DNA of 64,000 bases from Acidisoma cellulosilyticum (GTDB taxonomy: Bacteria > Pseudomonadota > Alphaproteobacteria > Acetobacterales > Acetobacteraceae), in NCBI RefSeq assembly GCF_020621385.1, contig NZ_JAESVA010000002.1:682001-746000 (forward strand). The letters run 5' to 3'. Position 1 is the stretch's first letter; each line of letters starts with the position of its first letter. Shown here in pieces: positions 23,533 to 32,420 of this stretch. A program made the translations under genes and the position numbers. Under the pieces are notes generated by a model, which was not told the DNA's origin, ran no database searches, and was given only the letters and a program-made list of their open reading frames with translations.

Positions 23533-26500
23533 CATCAGCTCCCTCTCTAACCGTCGACGACTTCATGAAGGTGGCGACGCCCCAGATTGGCGTTGGTTCT
23601 TCGCCGCCCGTGCAGTCTGGCCCGACGGTCAATGACTTCATGAAAGCTGGCACGCCAGCACCGGGCATCGAACCTTCTTCCGAGCCCTCGGCCACGCCAC
23701 CGCAGCCGCCGGCCTCCGGCGGCCCAACGGTGGAGGATTTCATGAAGGTCGCTACTCCTCAACCAGGGTCGTCGCCAGAGCCCGACAGCGGGGCAGTCTC
23801 ATCGCCTGGTATTCTGCACAGTCTGGCGGCCGGCGCGGCATCCGGCGTGCAGGATGTGGCGGATGCTGCGAAGTGGATGTGGAACAATGCCAGCGCACCC
23901 GGGCTGGCTGAGGTCGAAGGGGGCAATCTCAACACGGCCGCCACTCCGGATATGATGCTGCCCAAGAAGACTGCGCCGGCGCAGATTCCCGTCGTGTCGA
24001 AATTCGTCCAGCAGAACCAGCCTCAGACGCTCGGCGAGAAGATGGCCTACGGCGCGGGCGCGATGCTGCCGTTTGCTGCGAGCCAGTTCATTCCCGGCGC
24101 TGACGCCGCGAGCGAGGCCACCGCACTGAGCAAGCTGTATTCGGCTGCCAGGGGTGCTGGTGCCTTGGCCGGGTCCGGCGCGGCATCTGGTGCGGGCGGC
24201 TTCGAAGGCCAGCGGCTGGGCCAGATGGTGGGCGGTGACATGGGTGGCGAGATCGGCGGAACGATCGGTTCTCTTGTCGGTGGCATCCTTCCCCTGGCTG
24301 GCGGCTATTCTGCCGCCAAGGCGGCGGATGCGATTGGCGATTTCGTGCCGCTAACCACCGGCGCCAAGATGAAGGGAGCTTCCCGGGTTCTGGCCAATGC
24401 CGATCCCGATCTGACGGCCGCGCGCGCCAATGTATCGGCAAGGACGGCGCCCGGTGCCACCATCCAAGCCGGCGGTCGTAGCGTGCCCCTCGGCCCAAAT
24501 GGTGAGATCGTGGATGGGGCCACGCCGACGGCCGTGCAGATGGCCGGGTCAACGCCCCTCGCCCGGGTGGCCGAGGGTCTCAAAGCGCGCGGATATGGCG
24601 ATTCTCTCGTCGAGGCTGAGCAGAATCAGGAAGCGGCCCGGGCGAATGCGGTCCGTGGCCTGGCACCGGATAATGCAGACACCTCGTCTCTTGGGGCTTT
24701 TTTTCGACAGGCCCAAGGCGATCAGGACGCCCTGTATCAACGCCAATTGGCCGGTGAGAACCAGACCAGAGATGCGGCACTTGCGACCCAGCCGGGGGCG
24801 GCCGGCGAGATCCAGCCCTATCAGGCCGGTCAGCAGCTCCAAGGTGCGCTGAGCGCTGGCGACCAGGCGCGGAAGCGCGCGACGGACACGCTGTTCAATG
24901 CCCTGCGTCAGAAGAACCCGGTGATCGACGTTACTCCTCTGAAGCAATCCGCCTCGGACATCGAAAGCGGCATCTCCTCATTGCGGGCCGGAGATGTTTC
25001 TTCAGCAGAGCGGGAGCTTTACAAGCGGGCACAGGCCTTGGGTTCGGCCCCGAACACAACCTGGGGGCAGGTCCAGCAGCTCCGTAGCGAGGTCGGAAAC
25101 GCAATCACCGACAGCACTGTGCAATATGGCGCGGCAAGCCCCGCGACGCTGCGGCTATCTCGGCTAAAGAGCGGAATTGATGATGCGACGGCAAGCGCCG
25201 TTGACCGTCTCCCGTCCCAAGATCCGGCGTGGGCCGCACTTCAGTCTCAAGTGGTAGGAACCATCCCCTCGCAAGCGTCCGTCGATGAGGCTAGAATGGG
25301 CCTCGAACGGATGGCGGCGACAGGCAGGGCGAGTGAGAACAGTACACGCACGGCTACAGGAGCGGATGGCTCACCTTCGGGATCTCCTGGATCAGGTGGA
25401 TTACCGCAAGAAGGTGGAGAGCGTTCTGGAGTTGGAACGGCTGGCGCTCGGCCGGGAGGATATGGTGGAGCTGAGCCTGATGCGCTTAATGCGCAAGGAG
25501 CTTGGGATTCCTCCGACGCCGCCACCTACTCAGACGCCCTAGCCCAACACGCGGCGCGCAAGCGGCTCTATTCCAATCCACAGATTGGGCACATTCTCGC
25601 AAAAGCACCGGGAGGCAATCTGGCCTTGGCGCCAGAATCCGTCGTCAAGGAAGCGGTGCCAACTGGGCCGTCCGGTGGTGTCATGGCGCGGTCCATCGCG
25701 GCTACTGCGCAAGACGACCCTAATATCATGAACTACTACCAGTCGATTGTCGGCCTCGGCCTCCGCAATTCCGTTGTTCGCGATGGCCAAGTGAATCGAA
25801 GTCTTCTAGCGGCTTGGACGCGTAATCATCAGGCGCTTCTCTCGGAGCTACCAGAAACTGCGCGACGACTGACGTCGATCGACTCCGCGCAGCAGTTCGT
25901 AGATGAAGCTGCAAAAAGTGCGGCTGTAGCTTCAGACGTTTTCAAGACCAAAGCCATCTCATCGCTTATGGGTGGCGACGACCCCTCTGTTTCCATGCAG
26001 CATCTTTTGAATGGAACAACGGCTGATGCGGCTAAGTTTTTGAATTATATCCGCCGCGATCCGGCGGCTCATGCCGGCGCTCAGAAGGCCATGGCGGACA
26101 ATTTAGCCAACTCTCTCCTATCGCCTAAGGCGGCAGGGTCAGCGGGTGACGAGGGCGTTCAGATTTCTCGTGTTCGCGGCCTGCTTCGTGAGCCATCAAA
26201 ATTGGCCATCATAAGGTCAATAATTGGACCGCAGGCGCCTCAAACACTTCGCCGCATCCTCGACGATTACGACCTCTACAATACGCCGGCCATGAGCCGG
26301 CTAGGCGCGGCAGGCTCGCGCACGACGCCGCTGGCTCATGCGGCCAACAACATCGGACAGCCTACGACCACGCTCGGCCGCATGATGCAGGAATTGTCCC
26401 GCCCGGTCGTCAATACCGTCCTGGCTGCCGCCACCCACCCGGCGGCAGCGGTGCCGACCTTTCTAGCATCGACCGCCGGGCAGGCCATCATCTCCAAAAG

Positions 26501-26672
26501 CCGCGAGGCAGTTGCGCAGATCGTTGCCCATGCTCTGGTCGATCCCAAGTTGTTCATGAAGCTGACGGCGCCCGTTCCCCGCGAGGCCGGCGCGGAAGCC
26601 CGGTTCGTGAAACAATTGCGCAGCATGCTCGCCGCAGCCGCGCTTCAAACGTCTCCTTCCTCTCAAAACTGA
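23529..26672 (+). CDS. Large internal virion (DNA ejection) protein with three N-terminal DFMK repeats
   Basis: The 1047-residue protein starts at ATG 23529, overlapping the previous stop (ATGA). Its N terminus holds three copies of a short unit, TVDDFMK, TVNDFMK and TVEDFMK (residues 8-14, 33-39, 67-73), each followed by a TP-rich linker. Then come Ala/Gly-rich hydrophobic stretches around residues 100-280 that could insert into membranes (GGEIGGTIGSLVGGILPLAG), a long helical region, and a C-terminal hydrophobic helix. This resembles the large ejection proteins of podoviruses that form the trans-envelope channel. No enzymatic motif is recognised. The last gene before the spike. Confidence 0.65.
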   Translation: MTSAPSLTVDDFMKVATPQIGVGSSPPVQSGPTVNDFMKAGTPAPGIEPSSEPSATPPQPPASGGPTVEDFMKVATPQPGSSPEPDSGAVSSPGILHSLAAGAASGVQDVADAAKWMWNNASAPGLAEVEGGNLNTAATPDMMLPKKTAPAQIPVVSKFVQQNQPQTLGEKMAYGAGAMLPFAASQFIPGADAASEATALSKLYSAARGAGALAGSGAASGAGGFEGQRLGQMVGGDMGGEIGGTIGSLVGGILPLAGGYSAAKAADAIGDFVPLTTGAKMKGASRVLANADPDLTAARANVSARTAPGATIQAGGRSVPLGPNGEIVDGATPTAVQMAGSTPLARVAEGLKARGYGDSLVEAEQNQEAARANAVRGLAPDNADTSSLGAFFRQAQGDQDALYQRQLAGENQTRDAALATQPGAAGEIQPYQAGQQLQGALSAGDQARKRATDTLFNALRQKNPVIDVTPLKQSASDIESGISSLRAGDVSSAERELYKRAQALGSAPNTTWGQVQQLRSEVGNAITDSTVQYGAASPATLRLSRLKSGIDDATASAVDRLPSQDPAWAALQSQVVGTIPSQASVDEARMGLERMAATGRASENSTRTATGADGSPSGSPGSGGLPQEGGERSGVGTAGARPGGYGGAEPDALNAQGAWDSSDAATYSDALAQHAARKRLYSNPQIGHILAKAPGGNLALAPESVVKEAVPTGPSGGVMARSIAATAQDDPNIMNYYQSIVGLGLRNSVVRDGQVNRSLLAAWTRNHQALLSELPETARRLTSIDSAQQFVDEAAKSAAVASDVFKTKAISSLMGGDDPSVSMQHLLNGTTADAAKFLNYIRRDPAAHAGAQKAMADNLANSLLSPKAAGSAGDEGVQISRVRGLLREPSKLAIIRSIIGPQAPQTLRRILDDYDLYNTPAMSRLGAAGSRTTPLAHAANNIGQPTTTLGRMMQELSRPVVNTVLAAATHPAAAVPTFLASTAGQAIISKSREAVAQIVAHALVDPKLFMKLTAPVPREAGAEARFVKQLRSMLAAAALQTSPSSQN

Positions 26673-26746
26673 CGCCTGACAATTCGTCTTGAAACCGTCC
26701 GCGCAGGCGGATGATCACTCACGCCTAGTTTTTGTAGAGACAACTA

Positions 26747-29071
26747 ATGGCACAATTTAATCAGTATCCGATCCCTAATCTTCCTCTATCGGGAAGCGAG
26801 AAACTTATGCTTTCTCAGCAGCAGGGAGAGAAAGATGTCACAGTGACTGCTTCTCTTCTAGATCTTCCCGGCATCGCAATCCCATCGTTTACGGGCGCTG
26901 GGGAGGCACTTGAGCCAGGGGCCACACCGACTGTCGATGTCACGGGAGACGATGTCAAAAATCTTACTCTCACAATTGGCGTCCCCGCAGGCGCGCCTGG
27001 AGACAAAGGTGATCCAGGCCCTGCAGGTGCCGATGGCGCTCAAGGTGGGACAGGTCCGGCAGGACCGCCGGGGGCGGCAGGTCAAAATTCAACTGCCGGG
27101 ACGTCGAAGGGATTTTACAACGCCGCAACAAATACACCAACGCTTTCGGCTAATGGTGGCGGAGGATCGGTAGGCGACACTTACACGATTGGCAACGGCG
27201 GTGCCGGAACCATGACGATCGATGATGTCGGTGCATTGGCGGTCGGAAACCGGATACAGTGTGTCAACGTCTCGACCGGAGTCAATCAGTGGCAATCAAT
27301 TCTAACACCTCAAGGAGCGCAGACATTCAGTGCAGTGTCATCTCAATTGGTTACAGTTAATACTATAACGTTTACTGTTGGTGGTCCGAAGGCGCTATCG
27401 GCCGATGATGGTCAGGGTAATATTTCCACCGCATGGGAATATGATGGTTCATTTACCATCAGCTATGCAAACATTCTCGGTGGTGTTGGAACTTTGGGTC
27501 TTCTCTACGGAAGCACTTTTGGTGGCCTCACAATCTTTTCGAGTCCCGCATACGCGATAGCCTTTGGTGACCCTCAAGGCAATGTCGGCTTTGGGCTCCG
27601 GTGGGACGGTACGCTTGATGGTGAAGGCGGCTCCAGCGGAGGCGGAGGATCGTCAGTTCCGCTCCCGACTTATTTTAAAGATCCAAATCAATCCGGATTT
27701 GTTCCCCCAAATTTTGCGATTCTCAGGGGGGTTAAGCGTTGGCGCATGCTCTACATTGGAGGGCAGTCACTTGATGTGGGTTTTAATCCAAACTCAAGCG
27801 ACAATCCGATAATTCCGAATGCGCTCTACCCTGACAACGTCTTTATGTTCAATAACATAAATGGAGGAAGCCCAAGGGTAAATGGAACTCCTGCAACAGG
27901 CATCGTCCCGGCACATGATGTCCTCACTGATTTCGCCACCCTAAATGCGCGTGGTGAACGTGGGGTAGCTATTGGGACGCAGGTTGCCAGCATGCTCGCA
28001 GGCCTTACTGTGCCTGACAATGATCAATATTTCGTCATCGCCAATGGCGCAGTGAGCGGTCAAAGCGTTCAAAACCTTGGCCGGGGGACACAGCAATACA
28101 TAAGTTATCTACAGGTTTTGCAGGACTTCAAGCGCTTGGGTGCTGCAGCTCTTTACGATGAAATGATCCTCGACGGAATTTTTATTGATCAAGGTCAAGC
28201 CAACACGTCTCTTGTCAACTCAGTCCCTCTATCATTTGGATTTGCGAAAGAGGATTTCGCGCGCAACTGGGAAAATCATCTTTGGAAGATGTTTGAAGAT
28301 GCGCGACGCATTCTGAATAATCCGCGGGACCCGAAAGTCTACATCACAAAGGATAGTCAAGTAGCCGTTCAGGGTTCCGTGACATCTCCATTCAACGACC
28401 CCATCCTTGAAGCTTGGGAACTTCTTCGAGAGAGGGCTTCGGGATACATTCGCATTGTAGGGTCGGACTGGGTAGCTCAACGCCAGCAGCCGGTTGTCAC
28501 CTTTGGCCCAGGTGCGGAGCATTGCAGCAGCTATGGATGCTATCAACTTGGGGTCGATGCTGGTGTCGCATATGCCGCTGAAGAATTTGGTGAAGGCTGG
28601 TCGCATATGCGTCCAACCGATGCTTGGTGGAGTGGCGCGAGCCAGCTTACGGTTCGATTCTATGTGCCCTTCGGAGGTGTGCCTATCCTAGATACGACGG
28701 AGACTGTTATTGGTCTCACACCAAATAGCACGACTGGAGTTGCAGCAATCGCGGGCTTTTATGGTCTATTCTTCAATGATCGAAGTTCATCGCCTCCTGC
28801 GATCGTGAGTTGTTCTTTAGTTCCTAATGTTGCGCCCACAGCGAGCAACTTTGCCTGTGATGTTGTGTTCAATCTCGCAACGCCACCGGCGCAATACTAC
28901 AGCTGCCAGTTCGCGGGAGGCACGGTCAGATCAACGCCTGGTGCGGATGGTCCGAATGCGGGTGCTCGCCTGCCTTTCCGGGGCAGCATTGGATACCCAT
29001 CCGTCGCAGAACCTGGGGTGACTAGATACCCATTCTGCGCATCCTTCATCATGCCAATCGCAACTGCATAG
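26747..29071 (+). CDS. Tailspike/fibre with collagen-like segment and SGNH-esterase-like domain
   Basis: The 774-residue protein has an N-terminal virion-binding region and a short collagen-like stretch (GDKGDPGPAGADG to GPPGAAG, about residues 83-118). Beta-rich repeats follow, then from about residue 330 a domain with LYIGGQSLDVG, a NGAVSGQS block, IDQGQANTS near 482 and EHCSSYGCYQLG near 590. Order and spacing resemble blocks I-V of SGNH/sialate-esterase hydrolases (GQS, G-x-S, QG, H). It may deacetylate a surface polysaccharide. GC content is visibly lower than in flanking genes. The enzymatic call is tentative; the spike role fits length, position and collagen stalk. Confidence 0.65.
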   Translation: MAQFNQYPIPNLPLSGSEKLMLSQQQGEKDVTVTASLLDLPGIAIPSFTGAGEALEPGATPTVDVTGDDVKNLTLTIGVPAGAPGDKGDPGPAGADGAQGGTGPAGPPGAAGQNSTAGTSKGFYNAATNTPTLSANGGGGSVGDTYTIGNGGAGTMTIDDVGALAVGNRIQCVNVSTGVNQWQSILTPQGAQTFSAVSSQLVTVNTITFTVGGPKALSADDGQGNISTAWEYDGSFTISYANILGGVGTLGLLYGSTFGGLTIFSSPAYAIAFGDPQGNVGFGLRWDGTLDGEGGSSGGGGSSVPLPTYFKDPNQSGFVPPNFAILRGVKRWRMLYIGGQSLDVGFNPNSSDNPIIPNALYPDNVFMFNNINGGSPRVNGTPATGIVPAHDVLTDFATLNARGERGVAIGTQVASMLAGLTVPDNDQYFVIANGAVSGQSVQNLGRGTQQYISYLQVLQDFKRLGAAALYDEMILDGIFIDQGQANTSLVNSVPLSFGFAKEDFARNWENHLWKMFEDARRILNNPRDPKVYITKDSQVAVQGSVTSPFNDPILEAWELLRERASGYIRIVGSDWVAQRQQPVVTFGPGAEHCSSYGCYQLGVDAGVAYAAEEFGEGWSHMRPTDAWWSGASQLTVRFYVPFGGVPILDTTETVIGLTPNSTTGVAAIAGFYGLFFNDRSSSPPAIVSCSLVPNVAPTASNFACDVVFNLATPPAQYYSCQFAGGTVRSTPGADGPNAGARLPFRGSIGYPSVAEPGVTRYPFCASFIMPIATA

Positions 29072-29092
29072 TTTCGGCACAGGAATTTTTAG

Positions 29093-29875
29093 ATGAGCGG
29101 TAATCTCCTCACCATCACATCCGTCAATCCAGTGACGGGTCTAGCCGCCGATTTTACTGGCAAGGCACAACAAGTCGCGGTTCCTATCGTAACTGGGCTC
29201 CAAGCGTACCATCGTTTCGGCCTAGATCTGCCAAATTGTTTAAAAAACCGCGCGCCTATCTCAGGAACGGCTGCGGCAAAAATAACTGGAACTGGCCCTA
29301 TTTCGATTGGCACTTCTCCTCCCTCAATGGAATCAAGCGGTCCATCTGCTGGTATCCAGCTTGGCGTACCGGACAGCCCGAATCTCACAATTATCTTGGC
29401 GATCGAGCCGTTGCCCGTTCCGCCAACCCCGGGAGTTGGTTCGACTTTTGTGGCGCTATGTTCCACTGCAGTCAGTACGATACTTGGTTTTAATTTTATC
29501 TTCAGCACTGGGCTGCAACTCACAGCGTTCTGTTCCGGTGGCACAATAACTCCTGCCACTCTCGCTATGGATGATACGCGAGCCAACATTGTCAGCATAG
29601 AATTTGATAGCTCCATTCCATCTGCGCCTGTTCTTACGGTGAGGAACCATACTGCGAATACGGTATCAGCCAGAACAGGCACTTTCGCGCTCTCTCCATC
29701 GGGTACTGGAATTTACTTGGGCGGAACTCCGGTATCGACGATTAATAATATTGGACCTTGTGCCTACCTTACGGCAGAAATTCATAATTCTGTTCTTAGC
29801 ACAAATGATCTGAACACTGCAGTAAGCAGCATCAGTAGCAAGCTGGCTTTACTGACGCCTCCAGTGATTGCTTAG
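29093..29875 (+). CDS. Putative fibre-associated protein, concanavalin-like fold possible
   Basis: A 260-residue, Thr/Ser/Ile-rich protein with little charge. The C-terminal part (GTGIYLGGTPVS ... CAYLTAEIHNSVLSTNDLNTAVSSI) follows the closing pattern of LamG/concanavalin-like jelly rolls, in which 'Y-N-x-x-L-s-x-x-e' ends the domain. It follows the spike by 21 bases and precedes the lysis cassette, so it could be a second receptor-binding or spike-chaperone protein. Low GC matches the spike. The fold call is tentative. Confidence 0.55.
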   Translation: MSGNLLTITSVNPVTGLAADFTGKAQQVAVPIVTGLQAYHRFGLDLPNCLKNRAPISGTAAAKITGTGPISIGTSPPSMESSGPSAGIQLGVPDSPNLTIILAIEPLPVPPTPGVGSTFVALCSTAVSTILGFNFIFSTGLQLTAFCSGGTITPATLAMDDTRANIVSIEFDSSIPSAPVLTVRNHTANTVSARTGTFALSPSGTGIYLGGTPVSTINNIGPCAYLTAEIHNSVLSTNDLNTAVSSISSKLALLTPPVIA

Positions 29876-29899
29876 ACGAAAGAAAATATCGGATTTTTT

Positions 29900-29930
29900 T
29901 TGACAGTTAAAACTCTGAGGCTCTTCTAAA
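29900..29930 (+). promoter_or_regulatory. Candidate promoter upstream of lysis genes
   Basis: In the 98-base gap before the lysis cassette, a perfect TTGACA (29900-29905) follows a run of T, and TCTAAA (925-930) lies 19 bases downstream as a possible -10. The spacer is at the long end of the allowed range and the -10 matches only four of six positions. It could let the lysis genes be expressed separately from the late transcript. Confidence 0.35.
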
Positions 29931-29973
29931 GGTAGTCCTCCGGCCTCGAGCTTTGTTTGATGAGGAACACTCC

Positions 29974-30300
29974 ATGCCAGAAATTGACAACGATGATGAT
30001 GTCAGCCCGAGCAGTTCGATGCCGATGCTCGTTGGTGATTTGCGCGGCCGAATGCGTGCGCATGAGCGCCGGATGGATCGCCACGAGAATTGGGTGGGTG
30101 AAAAATTCACCTCACTTGAAGGAAAGATTGATGGCGTCGACGCGAAGGCCGACAAAATCTTGGAGGTGATGGCGTCTCAGGCCGGCGCCAAGGCTGTTCT
30201 TCGTGTCCTCATGCAGCCCGCTTTCATAGCCTGGGGAACAGCCCTGTCGGCAGCCGTTGGTCTCGTGATGCATTTCATTCTCAAGGTGTCTCTGCCGTGA
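29974..30300 (+). CDS. Membrane protein with coiled coil, holin-like (putative)
   Basis: A 108-residue protein. ATG 29974 is chosen for its GAGGA site seven bases upstream; a TTG at 29953 would add seven residues. The N-terminal two thirds are charged and helical (RMRAHERRMDRHENWVGEK and a SLEGKIDGVDAKADKILE coiled coil), followed by one hydrophobic segment at about residues 82-103 (PAFIAWGTALSAAVGLVMHF) and a short basic tail. This is the XhlA-like plan of phage membrane proteins next to endolysins. The stop overlaps the endolysin start (GTGA). A holin or spanin role is inferred from topology and position. Confidence 0.6.
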   Translation: MPEIDNDDDVSPSSSMPMLVGDLRGRMRAHERRMDRHENWVGEKFTSLEGKIDGVDAKADKILEVMASQAGAKAVLRVLMQPAFIAWGTALSAAVGLVMHFILKVSLP

Positions 30301-30878
30301 GCATCACCCTCACCCTTTTCTTCAACTCGATCCGGGGCCCTTTATTCTCAGGAGCCCTCGGCGTCGATCAGGTTTCTGGCATCAATGCCATTCTATCCGC
30401 GTGGGAAAGCATCCTTCCGAATACCGACGAACGGTGGCTATCTTATGTCCTGGCTACGACGTACCACGAGACTAACAAGATGATGAAACCGATCCGGGAA
30501 TATGGCCTGGGTCGTGGGCGCACCTACGGCATCGCCGATCCCATCACGCATCAGATCTACTATGGCCGTGGTTTTCCTCAACTGACCTGGAAGATCAATT
30601 ATCGCAAGATGGGCGAGAAGCTCGGCATCGATATGGTCAGCAATCCGGATCTCATGCTTAGTCCCGCCGTCTCCGCGAAGGTCATGCTCATCGGTATGCG
30701 TGATGGCGACTTCACTGGAAAATCTCTCGCTGATTACTTCAACGGCGAGGAAAGCGACCCTGTCAATGCGCGTCGCATCATCAACGGAACCGATTGCGCG
30801 GCCCAGATCGCCGGATACTACAGCCATTTTCTCGCGGCCCTCGATGCCGCCACTCCCATTTCTCAGGTGATAACATGA
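30297..30878 (+). CDS. GH19 (chitinase-like) endolysin
   Basis: The 193-residue protein matches phage glycoside hydrolase family 19 lysozymes. It has an N-terminal helical part, then ATTYHETNKMMKP with the expected catalytic Glu at residue 58, YYGRGFPQLTWKINYRKMG, LGIDMVSNPDLML, and a C-terminal GRRIINGTD-like segment (ARRIINGTD). It should cleave the glycan backbone of peptidoglycan during lysis. There is no signal peptide, so release would depend on a holin. It starts at GTG 30297 within the upstream stop and ends overlapping the lipoprotein gene (ATGA). Confidence 0.88.
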   Translation: MSITLTLFFNSIRGPLFSGALGVDQVSGINAILSAWESILPNTDERWLSYVLATTYHETNKMMKPIREYGLGRGRTYGIADPITHQIYYGRGFPQLTWKINYRKMGEKLGIDMVSNPDLMLSPAVSAKVMLIGMRDGDFTGKSLADYFNGEESDPVNARRIINGTDCAAQIAGYYSHFLAALDAATPISQVIT

Positions 30879-31342
30879 CCGATCTCAACCGCCGGCATCT
30901 TGGCGCCATCATCCTCGGGGCCGGCGCACTCAGCCTGTCGGGATGCGCCGCACTCGCTACCAGTGCCAAAACGCTCGAAGGGGATGTGGCGACGACCTTC
31001 AGCGATGCGGTTGCGGCTGCCAAGATCGCCGCCGCTGCCGTCGCGACCAAGACGGAAGCCGTCGTCGCCTCCATCACCACGACCGCGACAGGCGAGGTCT
31101 CGGGCTGGCAAGAAATCCTCGGCCTGGCCGAGCAGGCGCTGTTGGCCCTGGCGTCGACCAACCCGCTCGTCGCCACGATCGAGACCGCGATCTCCGCCGG
31201 CACCACCATCATCAATGCGCTGCCCGGGGCCGTGAGCGACGCGACCGAACTCGCCAGTGCGCTCGGGCTGCTTTCCACCGCCACCAGCACGCTGCGCAGC
31301 GCCGTCGCCTCGGCCGGCAGCTTCACCGTCACCGCCGCATAA
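30875..31342 (+). CDS. Phage lipoprotein in lysis cassette
   Basis: The 155-residue protein begins MTDLNRRHLGAIILGAGAL and has a lipobox LSGC with Cys24 as the expected lipidated residue. The mature part is a long Ala/Thr/Val-rich helical segment without charge clusters. It overlaps the endolysin stop by four bases. Outer-membrane spanin subunits are lipoproteins in this position, but they are normally smaller and Pro-rich, so a spanin role is uncertain. A lipid-anchored superinfection-exclusion protein is another possibility. Confidence 0.65.
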   Translation: MTDLNRRHLGAIILGAGALSLSGCAALATSAKTLEGDVATTFSDAVAAAKIAAAAVATKTEAVVASITTTATGEVSGWQEILGLAEQALLALASTNPLVATIETAISAGTTIINALPGAVSDATELASALGLLSTATSTLRSAVASAGSFTVTAA

Positions 31343-31352
31343 GGAGCGAAAC

Positions 31353-31811
31353 ATGAACACCGATCTGCTTTGGGCCGCCGTGCTGATGATTGGCACCGGC
31401 CTCCTTGGCCTTGCGGTCAAGGAAATCACAGCCTGGCAGTCCACCAAGGATGCCACCGATCACCCCGCGCTCCTGCGCTTGTCGGCCCTGTTCGTCGATG
31501 TGGCCAATTCGGCGCTGGCGATGCTCAAAGCCAATCCTACGATGACGCCGCATGATGCGGTCGCCTGGATGAAGGCCGAGACCAAGGCATCCGCACCTGG
31601 GCTGATCACCGAACTGGGCGACGACGCGACCGAGGAAGGCATGACGATGCTGGCGCGTCGTAAGCTGGTGTCCGCCGCTCAGGCGACGAACCTGACAGAT
31701 GTGGCTGACAAGGTGATTTCGACCCTTGCGCCTTCCGCGGCCACGGCCCGCATTGCCCCGGCTCAGATCGTGGCAGTCGCTGCGGCTGTCACCACCGCAG
31801 TCCCACTGTGA
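31353..31811 (+). CDS. Membrane-anchored phage protein, lysis cassette
   Basis: The 152-residue protein starts at ATG 31353 behind AAGGAG. One N-terminal membrane segment (LLWAAVLMIGTGLLGLAV) is followed by a helical body and an Ala/Val-rich C-terminal stretch (PAQIVAVAAAVTTAVPL) that might also insert in a membrane. The arrangement with a single N-terminal anchor and a periplasmic helical domain would suit an inner-membrane spanin paired with the upstream lipoprotein, or a holin. Evidence is topology and position only. Confidence 0.6.
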   Translation: MNTDLLWAAVLMIGTGLLGLAVKEITAWQSTKDATDHPALLRLSALFVDVANSALAMLKANPTMTPHDAVAWMKAETKASAPGLITELGDDATEEGMTMLARRKLVSAAQATNLTDVADKVISTLAPSAATARIAPAQIVAVAAAVTTAVPL

Positions 31812-31909
31812 CGGCGGAGAGCCTGCTGGCTATGTTCCCAGGCTTGGCGACGCTGTCGGCTCCGGTGGCAGCAGCCGCTCCCGTGCAACCGGTCGCCGCC
31901 CAAGCCTAA
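31808..31909 (+). CDS. Possible 33-residue phage peptide
   Basis: A GTG overlaps the preceding stop (GTGA) and opens a 33-residue ORF, Ala/Pro/Val-rich and hydrophobic (FPGLATLSAPVAAAAP). There is no ribosome-binding site, so it would rely on coupled translation. The same overlap type is used at the endolysin gene start, which is the main support. It is the last ORF before the operon terminator. Confidence 0.35.
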   Translation: MTAESLLAMFPGLATLSAPVAAAAPVQPVAAQA

Positions 31910-31940
31910 CCCGCTAAAGTCCACACCGCTGAGATGGATG

Positions 31941-31975
31941 GCCCGGTCGCTTCGGCGGCCGGGCTTTCGTCGTTT
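31941..31975 (+). terminator. Rho-independent terminator of the phage late operon
   Basis: GCCCGG (31941-31946) and CCGGGC (31959-31964) form a six-base stem around a twelve-base GC-rich loop that can pair further (CG-CTT-CG), followed by TTTCGTCGTTT. It stands just after the last phage ORF and before tRNA-Pro, which is on the opposite strand. Confidence 0.7.
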
Positions 31976-31983
31976 GTGGGGAA

Positions 31984-32060
<77 letters not shown>

Positions 32061-32089
32061 AATACAGCCTTGAATGCCATGCCTCGCTC

Positions 32090-32126
32090 AAAAGCAAAAC
32101 CCCACCCGACGACTGCCAGGTGGGGC
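32090..32126 (-). terminator. Rho-independent terminator downstream of the tRNA-Met-like gene
   Basis: On the minus strand a seven-base stem CCCCACC/GGTGGGG (32119-32125 paired with 32100-32106) is followed by TTTTGCTTTT. It lies between the tRNA-Met-like gene and tRNA-Pro, so it ends transcripts from the two right-hand tRNA-like genes and separates tRNA-Pro, which must use its own promoter. Confidence 0.7.
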
Positions 32127-32335
32127 TCTATAATACCCCGGCGTTTGCACATGCGATGCATAGTGGCCGGGGTCTCAAGTCGGCGATCAACCCGACCTGG
32201 CCCCAACGCGGGGCTTATTAGAAACTGGTCCCGAGCTTCCATCGGGCGCGGCGGGTGCTCCCGCCTCTACGTCAGCATGCAGGCGCCGAGTTGCCCTATC
32301 ACTGGCGTCTAGTATTCTCGGCTTCCTCGTATCGG

Positions 32336-32413
<78 letters not shown>

Positions 32414-32420
32414 TCATTGT

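Larger units (their letters stand above)
1..31983. mobile_element. Podovirus-type prophage, late (packaging-virion-lysis) region, left part outside window
   Basis: A continuous plus-strand block of phage genes follows the usual late order: terminase, portal, scaffold, capsid, adaptors, nozzle, ejection proteins, fibre/spike, lysis. No tape-measure, tail-tube or sheath protein is present, which fits a short-tailed phage. Nearly all neighbours overlap by 1-8 bases or are separated by under 40 bases, so the block probably forms one or a few long transcripts. The right edge is placed at the 3' end of tRNA-Pro, a common integration target. Integrase, repressor and replication genes are not seen and should lie left of position 1. 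Whether the element is still functional cannot be judged from this window. Confidence 0.85.

Noticed and set aside
24000-26600. Frameshifted reading in the second ejection protein
   Set aside because: The main frame remains open for 1047 codons with consistent helical pattern; the alternative-frame ORFs near 25285-25542 are shadows.
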